Below, piece by piece: positions 7,579-11,522 of a stretch of 11,522 nt of DNA. This DNA comes from Neisseriaceae bacterium. Its GTDB lineage: Bacteria > Pseudomonadota > Gammaproteobacteria > Burkholderiales > Neisseriaceae. The notes beneath the pieces were generated by a model that saw nothing but the letters and a program-made list of their open reading frames with translations, had not been told where the DNA came from and did not search any database. The position numbers and the translations under genes are program-made. Location: the NCBI GenBank assembly GCA_017989485.1, contig JAGNPU010000023.1, positions 1 to 11,522 of the forward strand, given 5' to 3'. Position 1 is the stretch's first letter, and every line of letters starts with the position of its first letter.

Positions 7579-8403
7579 ATGGAAGATTTGTTGCAAAAGC
7601 CGCCCGTATTGGCACCGCAAGCTTCTGAAGCCTTAAAAACTCTGGTTCACACAAAACGCGAGCAAACTGATGCTCGCGTTTTTTTACTGAACCACGAGGG
7701 CGAGACGGTGGTGATTAAGCGGCTGTCTCGAGTGCGCTTTTTGACGCTGAGGCGGTGGCTGTCGCGCTGGATTTATCGGCGCCTAGAGGCTCAGGTAGAA
7801 GCCCCTAAGCCCGCTGCGCGCGCAGCCGCTCAGGCACATGAGGTCAACCGGCTCATGCAGCTGGCGGCCGCTGGGGTCAAGGTGCCTAGGGTGATTGGGG
7901 TGGCCGATGACTGGGTGGCGATGAGCCACGTGGGCGACCCCATCGAAAAGCAGCTGGCAGAGGCCTCGGCAGATGATCGCTGGGCCACGCTAGAGGCCTT
8001 GACCTTAGATTTGGCCGACTTTCACCGCCGCGGCTGTTGGCACGGCGGGGCACAAATCCGCAACGTCACCCAGCAAGCCGATGGGTTTTATCGCTTCGAT
8101 TTTGAAGAGGATTTGGACCGAGACCTGCCTTTGAATGCCCTGCAGGCCATAGACGTGCTGATGTTTTTTAGCTCGTTGATGCGGGTGAAGACCGATGCCG
8201 ACGTGGCGCCGCAAATTGAGCGTCTGGGCAGCCTGTTGGCCCTGTACCAAGCGGCGGCACCGAATGAGCGCGTGTTGGCCTTGACTGAAAAAGGCGCAGG
8301 CTGGTTGAAAAGCATCCTGCCCTTGCTCAGGCGCATGCCGCGCCAGGGGGGGAAGGAGCGGCTGCGGGTGTTGGTGCTCATGGGTTTGTTTTTGCGACAC
8401 TAG
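7579..8403 (+). CDS. Bud32/LPS-kinase-like protein with altered catalytic loop
   Basis: Kinase-fold protein of the Bud32/RIO/KdkA type; substrate unknown. Of 274 residues, the N-lobe has a VVIK lysine (Lys47) and a helix C candidate glutamate (Glu88, AHEVNRL). The hinge region is near AMSHVGDPI, and the catalytic loop reads HGGAQIRN (155-162). Against Bud32 (HGDLTTSN) the catalytic Asp is replaced by Gly157, while Asn162 and the metal-binding Asp174 (FDFEED, in place of DFG) remain. Homologues with HGGAQxRN probably exist in other proteobacteria, so this may be a family trait. The ATG lies 17 bases after petC with a weak AAAGAG site. No in-frame ATG beyond the embedded terminator would keep the N-lobe (next ATG at 7855). 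The coding sequence is richer in GC than petC or sspA. The fold is fairly sure, the activity is not. Confidence 0.8.
   Translation: MEDLLQKPPVLAPQASEALKTLVHTKREQTDARVFLLNHEGETVVIKRLSRVRFLTLRRWLSRWIYRRLEAQVEAPKPAARAAAQAHEVNRLMQLAAAGVKVPRVIGVADDWVAMSHVGDPIEKQLAEASADDRWATLEALTLDLADFHRRGCWHGGAQIRNVTQQADGFYRFDFEEDLDRDLPLNALQAIDVLMFFSSLMRVKTDADVAPQIERLGSLLALYQAAAPNERVLALTEKGAGWLKSILPLLRRMPRQGGKERLRVLVLMGLFLRH
7653..7685 (+). terminator. Strong intrinsic terminator of petABC, inside the next reading frame
   Basis: AAAACGCGAGCA (7653-7664) and TGCTCGCGTTTT (7671-7682) form a 12-bp perfect stem with a 6-base loop, and the T-run is seven bases (7679-7685). It lies 91 bases after petC, where a petABC terminator is expected, yet it falls in codons 25-36 of the kinase-like gene. 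It should stop most petABC transcription unless ribosomes translating that gene block the hairpin. Confidence 0.88.
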
Positions 8404-8432
8404 GCGTTATTGATAGAATTGCATTTCAATAC

Positions 8433-8473
8433 AATGGCTTACCTTGGCTTTCTGGCTTTGGTAAGCCATTTTT
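8433..8473 (+). terminator. Intrinsic terminator after the kinase-like gene
   Basis: AATGGCTTACC (8433-8443) and GGTAAGCCATT (8460-8470) form an 11-bp perfect stem, and T5 ends at 8473. The 16-base loop holds two further TGGCTT words, so TGGCTT occurs three times in 25 bases. It separates the kinase-like gene from sspA and touches the sspA -10 region. Confidence 0.78.
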
Positions 8474-8481
8474 GCTATACT
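8473..8481 (+). promoter_or_regulatory. Extended -10 promoter of sspA
   Basis: TGCTATACT has the TG-N extension and a near-consensus -10 (TATACT, 8476-8481). No good -35 lies 16-18 bases upstream, where the terminator loop sits, which suits an extended -10 promoter. The predicted start is near 8488, leaving a leader of about 27 bases with the GGGA ribosome site. Confidence 0.6.
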
Positions 8482-8514
8482 GTCCCCTTCTGTTAATATT
8501 CTGGGATGTTGATT

Positions 8515-9120
8515 ATGATGACTTTGTATTCGGGTATTACCTGTCCTTTTAGCCACCGCTGCCGCTTTGTGTTGTTTGAGAAAGGCATGGATTTTGAGGT
8601 TAAAGACGTGGACATCTTTAATAAACCTGAAGACTTGGCCATTATGAACCCATACAACCAGGTGCCGGTTTTGGTGGAGCGTGAGTTGGTGTTGCACGAA
8701 TCCAACATCATCAACGAATACATTGATGAGCGCTTTCCGCATCCACAGTTAATGCCTGGTGACCCTGTGATGCGTGCACGCGGCCGTTTGTTCTTATACC
8801 GTTTTGAGCGTGAGCTGTTTGCCCATGTGGTGACCTTGGAAAACCCAGCCGCCACCAATAAAGAATTAAACAAGGCGCGCGAAGCGATTACCGAAGGCTT
8901 GACCGTGATTGCGCCGGTATTTGCCAAGCAAAAATACATCTTGGGTGAAGACTTCTCTATGATTGACGTGGCCCTGGCCCCGCTGCTGTGGCGCTTGGAT
9001 CACTACGGGATTGAGCTGGGCAAGTCTGCTGCCCCAATCTTGAAATACGCCGAGCGTATTTTCCAGCGTCAGGCCTTTATTGATTCATTGACCGCTGCTG
9101 AAAAAGCCATGCGTCGTTAA
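8515..9120 (+). CDS. sspA: Stringent starvation protein A
   Basis: RNA polymerase-associated regulator with a glutathione S-transferase fold that acts in the cytoplasm, best known from stationary phase and acid stress in enteric bacteria. The N-terminal thioredoxin-like domain begins MMTLYSGITCPFSHRCRF and includes NQVPVLVE and ESNIINEYIDERF. The PHP surface motif (75-77), needed for function in E. coli SspA, is intact. The helical domain ends ALTAAEKAMRR-like (SLTAAEKAMRR). The 201-residue length is usual. GGGA (8503-8506) is eight bases before the ATG at 8515; an in-frame ATG at 8506 overlaps that site, and ATG 8518 is also possible. It heads the sspA-sspB pair. Confidence 0.95.
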   Translation: MMTLYSGITCPFSHRCRFVLFEKGMDFEVKDVDIFNKPEDLAIMNPYNQVPVLVERELVLHESNIINEYIDERFPHPQLMPGDPVMRARGRLFLYRFERELFAHVVTLENPAATNKELNKAREAITEGLTVIAPVFAKQKYILGEDFSMIDVALAPLLWRLDHYGIELGKSAAPILKYAERIFQRQAFIDSLTAAEKAMRR

Positions 9121-9125
9121 ACCCA

Positions 9126-9149
9126 AAGGCCACTCACATGAGTGGCTTT
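9126..9149 (+). terminator. Hairpin between sspA and sspB, possible attenuator
   Basis: GCCACTCA (9129-9136) and TGAGTGGC (9139-9146) pair around CA, and flanking A and T residues extend the stem. The following TTTGTTGTG is a poor T-run, so it probably terminates only in part or protects the sspA 3' end, making less sspB than sspA. Confidence 0.5.
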
Positions 9150-9168
9150 GTTGTGTGGAAGAGTGATG

Positions 9169-9567
9169 ATGAAAACCAGTACCAAACCCTATTTGATACG
9201 CGCCTTATATGAATGGTGCGTGGACAACGAACAAACGCCGCATCTGGCCGTTTGGGTCGATGCGCACACCAAGGTGCCGATGCAGTTTGTCAAAGACGAT
9301 GAAATTGTCTTGAATATCGGGCCGAATGCCTGTCAGGGCTTAAACATTGCCAATGACTGGGTGTCGTTTTCGGCCCGTTTTGGCGGGGTGGCCCACGACG
9401 TGTGGATTCCGACCGGCAATGTGTTGACCATTTTTGCCCGCGAGTCGGGCGAGGGCATGGGCTTTGAGCTCGAGCCGTCGGCCTCGGTCGATGCGCCAGA
9501 GTCGGCCGTGGCGGCCCCGAAAGAAGATGCGCCCGCTTTGCCTAGCCATTTGAAAATCATCAAGTAG
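9169..9567 (+). CDS. sspB: SspB, ClpXP specificity-enhancing factor
   Basis: Adaptor that binds the ssrA tag on products of stalled ribosomes and delivers them to ClpXP. The 132-residue protein starts KTSTKPYLIRALYEW and has the SspB core (HLAVWVDAHTKVPMQFVKDDEIVLNIGP, with the NDWVSFSARFGG segment). An acidic, Ala/Pro-rich flexible linker follows, ending in HLKIIK. That terminus resembles the ClpX-docking peptide LRVVK of E. coli SspB, so the linker-plus-tail layout is kept. GGAAGAG (9157-9163) precedes two adjacent ATGs (9166 and 9169); the second has better spacing. A GTG at 9142 would start inside the hairpin and is unlikely. It follows sspA by 48 bases. Confidence 0.92.
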   Translation: MKTSTKPYLIRALYEWCVDNEQTPHLAVWVDAHTKVPMQFVKDDEIVLNIGPNACQGLNIANDWVSFSARFGGVAHDVWIPTGNVLTIFARESGEGMGFELEPSASVDAPESAVAAPKEDAPALPSHLKIIK

Positions 9568-9579
9568 GGTGGATTAAGC

Positions 9580-9622
9580 ACACGCCCCGACGTCGGTCAC
9601 AGACCAGCGTCGGGGCGTGTTT
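9580..9622. terminator. Long hairpin between converging sspB and udg
   Basis: ACACGCCCCGACG (9580-9592) and CGTCGGGGCGTGT (9608-9620) form a 13-bp perfect stem, and the loop carries an inner GGTC-ACA-GACC hairpin (9595-9605). On the plus strand TTTGTGTGTG follows; on the minus strand the tail is not T-rich. It ends sspB transcription and may block read-through from the opposite operon. Confidence 0.75.
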
Positions 9623-9635
9623 GTGTGTGGGCGGG

Positions 9636-10553
9636 TTAAGCCTGATTCAGCCAGCGCTTAAGTTCGCTCAGCGTGTGCCAGGCGCGACGTTTGTCGGCGG
9701 TGTGGCGCAGCAGCTTGGCCGGGTGCGGAATGATGAAGGTGGGCAGGTCTTGATAGGTCAGCCCTTGTGGAGTGATGGCGCAATGCTTGGTGAGGTTTTC
9801 GCCCAGGAACAGCAGGGCCTTAGGCTGGTTGGCCTGAATCTGGGCGTTTAAATACGTCAGACAGTTTTTTTGGTATTCCGGCTGGACGGGCACGGTGAGG
9901 CTCGGGCTGCATTTAATGCTGCTGCTCAAAAAGACGGCGTCAACGGACAGGCCGATGCTGGCGAGCATATTGTTTAACAAGGCCCCAACGGTGCCATGTA
10001 GCAATTGATTGTGTAAGTCGTCGTCCTGTGAAGGGGCGGGCGAAATCACCATGAGGGGGCTGCTGGCGACGCCTCGGCCCGGTAGGGCTTGCTTGCGGCT
10101 TTGGTGTAAAGGGCAGGCGGTGCAGACGGAGATGTGCTGGTGAATGTCACGCAGCCCAAGGCCGTCGGCCAGGACGATCGGCTCGATGATGGGGTTTTTG
10201 GCTTTTTCGGCGGCCAGCGCCGCCGCGGCGACCGCGGCGGTTTCCGCTTCGCTCGGTGGCGGTTTAATGTCTAGGGTTTTGAACAAGGATGCGCGTGAGG
10301 CGGCAACATGGCCTTGTGGTGCCGCGGTTTTGGCTGCGATAGGGGTGTGGGGTGTGGCCGGCGCACTGGCGGGCGGCGCCGCGGCGCGTGTTAAGGCCTC
10401 TGCTGGCTGCTCGGGCGTGGGTATGGCCATTTTGTTGGGGGGGGGCACCGCCGCAGCGTCTTGCGTGTTAGGCACGAGCGTCGCGGCCTGATTGACCCAT
10501 AAAGGGCCCAAGCCTAAAGCTTCATGCAGGTGGACGTAGCGCGTGTCTAACAT
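9636..10553 (-). CDS. Family 4 uracil-DNA glycosylase-like protein
   Basis: Expected to remove uracil from DNA using an iron-sulfur-stabilised fold. Of 305 residues, 1-20 form a conserved-looking start (LGLGPLW), about 25-120 are an Ala/Pro-rich linker, and 125-305 are the UDG domain. Four cysteines fit the 4Fe-4S pattern: Cys144-x2-Cys147, Cys215 and, 15 residues later, Cys231. HPAKLL (277-282) matches the late HPS-type motif. Motif 1, usually GE(A/G)PG, reads SPAPS (171-175), and the KCRPPxNR block reads KCSPSLTV, so activity is uncertain. A C9 tract encodes Pro37-39. The ATG overlaps the rimI stop by seven bases (ATGTTAG), suggesting coupled translation. Last gene of tsaB-rimI-udg. Confidence 0.82.
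   Translation of the reverse strand: MLDTRYVHLHEALGLGPLWVNQAATLVPNTQDAAAVPPPNKMAIPTPEQPAEALTRAAAPPASAPATPHTPIAAKTAAPQGHVAASRASLFKTLDIKPPPSEAETAAVAAAALAAEKAKNPIIEPIVLADGLGLRDIHQHISVCTACPLHQSRKQALPGRGVASSPLMVISPAPSQDDDLHNQLLHGTVGALLNNMLASIGLSVDAVFLSSSIKCSPSLTVPVQPEYQKNCLTYLNAQIQANQPKALLFLGENLTKHCAITPQGLTYQDLPTFIIPHPAKLLRHTADKRRAWHTLSELKRWLNQA
10437..10445 (-). repeat. C9 homopolymer in the 5' part of the udg-like gene
   Basis: Nine G on the plus strand, hence nine C in the coding strand, encoding exactly Pro37-Pro38-Pro39. It is the longest G/C run in the window. Gain or loss of one base would shift the frame before the whole glycosylase domain. Confidence 0.9.
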
Positions 10554-10999
10554 GTTTTTTCCATTAAAATAGCGTCTTCTGGGCCATTTTCAGTGTGATA
10601 ATAGTGTTTGCGGCGGCCGATGATGACAAAGCCGTGGCTTAAGTATAACGCTTTTGCACCGTGGTTGCCGTCCCGCACGTCAAGAAAGATGCGGGCGATG
10701 TTGTGGCTACGGCAAAAATCACCTAAATGGTGTAATAGCTGGCTGGCCAAGCCTTGGCGTTGGGCCGCTAAGGCCACGCCGAAATGATGAATCTCGGCTT
10801 CGTCCAGCACGCCCTGCCAAATCAAAAAGCCCAATACCTGTTCTTGACGGGTGATGACCCAGAGGTTTTCGGTGCCGCTAAGCGCCTGTGCAAACTGCTG
10901 GGCCGACCACACTGACTCTTGCCCCTGTTGGTTAATGGCCACGATGTCGGCTAGGTCGTGAGGCCCAGCTGGGCGGATCATGGCTGGGTGAGGGGTCAT
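10547..10999 (-). CDS. rimI: RimI-type ribosomal protein N-acetyltransferase
   Basis: GNAT enzyme that transfers acetyl from acetyl-CoA to the N-terminus of ribosomal protein S18 in E. coli. The 150-residue protein shows the GNAT fold: an early VWSAQQF helix segment, EAEIHHFGV on strand 4, the acetyl-CoA loop QRQGLAS (80-86), VRDGNHGAKALYLSHGF (108-124) and RRKHYY (129-134) with the late EDAILM, all RimI features. The ATG overlaps the tsaB stop as ATGA, which selects this start and points to translational coupling; a Met at residue 7 is the alternative. Pairing with tsaB is common in proteobacteria. Confidence 0.93.
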   Translation of the reverse strand: MTPHPAMIRPAGPHDLADIVAINQQGQESVWSAQQFAQALSGTENLWVITRQEQVLGFLIWQGVLDEAEIHHFGVALAAQRQGLASQLLHHLGDFCRSHNIARIFLDVRDGNHGAKALYLSHGFVIIGRRKHYYHTENGPEDAILMEKTC

Positions 11000-11522
11000 G
11001 ATGATTTTTTTTGCGCCTGCTCTTGGGCGGTCAAGGCAATCTTATTGCGCACGTATAAGAGGTCGGCGGCCTGCGCGTCAGAAGCGGGGTAGCGGCCGCT
11101 ACAGGCCAGCTTGATGTAGTCTTGGGCCGTGGGCATGGTGGCCGTTCCGGCCGGCAAAATGTCGGCGTACAGGTCATAGGCATTGCCGACGCCGATGGCG
11201 TCTTCGGTCAAGGGCGTTATGTCGGCCGGTTTGGCCACGGCGTAGTCGGATAGGCGGGTCATGCTGTGGGTGTCGTACCAGGCGTAAAAGACTTCACCCA
11301 TGCGGGCATCGATGGCGGCCAGCACGCAGCCATGCTTGGGGGCCACTAGGGCGACGGCATCCAGAGTGGGGATGCCCACCAGAGGAAGGTTGAGCGCCAT
11401 GCTCAGGCCTTGTGCCACGCCCGCGCCGATGCGTAAGCCGGTGAATGTGCCAGGGCCTTGGGCGTAGACGATGACGTCTATCTCGGCCAGGGTGCGGCAC
11501 TGGCCGTCTAATAGGCTTTGGA
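10996..11522 (-). CDS. tsaB: TsaB, tRNA t6A synthesis protein (5' end off the right edge)
   Basis: Non-catalytic partner of TsaD in making N6-threonylcarbamoyladenosine at position 37 of ANN-decoding tRNAs, which include the tRNA-Asn of this window. The frame stays open to the right edge; about 175 residues are present and the start is missing. The ASKHA-fold signature YAQGPGTFTGLRIGAGVA reads at about 11465-11412, followed by a VGIPTLDAVA segment and a variable C-terminal half. The internal ATG at 11418 is not the true start, because the conserved block lies upstream of it. The stop overlaps rimI by four bases. Confidence 0.93.
   Translation of the reverse strand, partial: QSLLDGQCRTLAEIDVIVYAQGPGTFTGLRIGAGVAQGLSMALNLPLVGIPTLDAVALVAPKHGCVLAAIDARMGEVFYAWYDTHSMTRLSDYAVAKPADITPLTEDAIGVGNAYDLYADILPAGTATMPTAQDYIKLACSGRYPASDAQAADLLYVRNKIALTAQEQAQKKSS

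Noticed and set aside
10220..10240. GC-rich 9-bp hairpin in the udg-like gene
   Set aside because: It falls in an Ala-rich linker coded by GCG/GCC repeats, which make such palindromes by themselves.
10144..10491. Plus-strand frame of 115 codons opposite udg
   Set aside because: It is the antisense of the Ala/Pro linker, with no ribosome site or family resemblance.
7579..11522. Bud32-like protein and TsaB as one t6A system
   Set aside because: Bud32 and TsaB belong to different versions of the t6A machinery, the genes are in separate, converging units 2.6 kb apart, and the kinase-like protein lacks the catalytic Asp.

Overview
The window looks like a chromosomal core region of a beta-proteobacterium, most likely in the order Neisseriales. 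The reasons are the petABC-sspA-sspB neighbourhood, a PVWY-type cytochrome b, the tsaB-rimI-udg cluster with a long beta-type family 4 UDG, and one perfect 10-base neisserial DNA uptake word (GCCGTCTGAA on the minus strand, 4487-4496). The genus cannot be fixed from sequence alone. Base composition is moderate in GC; groESL, petABC and sspA show the codon bias of highly expressed genes.

Layout on the plus strand: the 3' end of rne (RNase E, cut by the left edge) with its membrane-binding helix and disordered scaffold tail; tRNA-Asn with a consensus promoter and a strong terminator; groES-groEL behind a heat-shock-type promoter; a Nif3/YbgI-family gene; petABC for the cytochrome bc1 complex; a Bud32/LPS-kinase-like gene with an altered catalytic loop; and sspA-sspB. 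On the minus strand, converging on sspB: tsaB (5' end cut by the right edge), rimI and a family 4 uracil-DNA glycosylase gene, overlapping by 4 and 7 bases.

The genes cover RNA processing, translation, protein folding, respiration, stringent/proteolytic control (SspA on RNA polymerase, SspB on ClpXP), tRNA t6A synthesis, ribosomal protein acetylation and DNA repair. No mobile element, CRISPR array or defence island was seen, and no stretch over 300 bases lacks a gene.

The unusual signals are mostly in how the genes are joined. A textbook intrinsic terminator (12-bp perfect stem, T7) lies inside codons 25-36 of the kinase-like gene just after petC, so that gene can be read only if the petABC terminator is passed. 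A perfect TATAAT sits in the loop of the groEL terminator and could drive nif3 with an almost leaderless mRNA. The tRNA-Asn -35 box lies in a hairpin arm at the end of rne, and the sspA extended -10 box touches the preceding terminator's T-run. A C9 homopolymer near the 5' end of udg could make this repair gene phase-variable, and its glycosylase motif 1 is degenerate. The kinase-like protein keeps the ATP-site lysine and metal-binding residues but has Gly at the catalytic Asp position.
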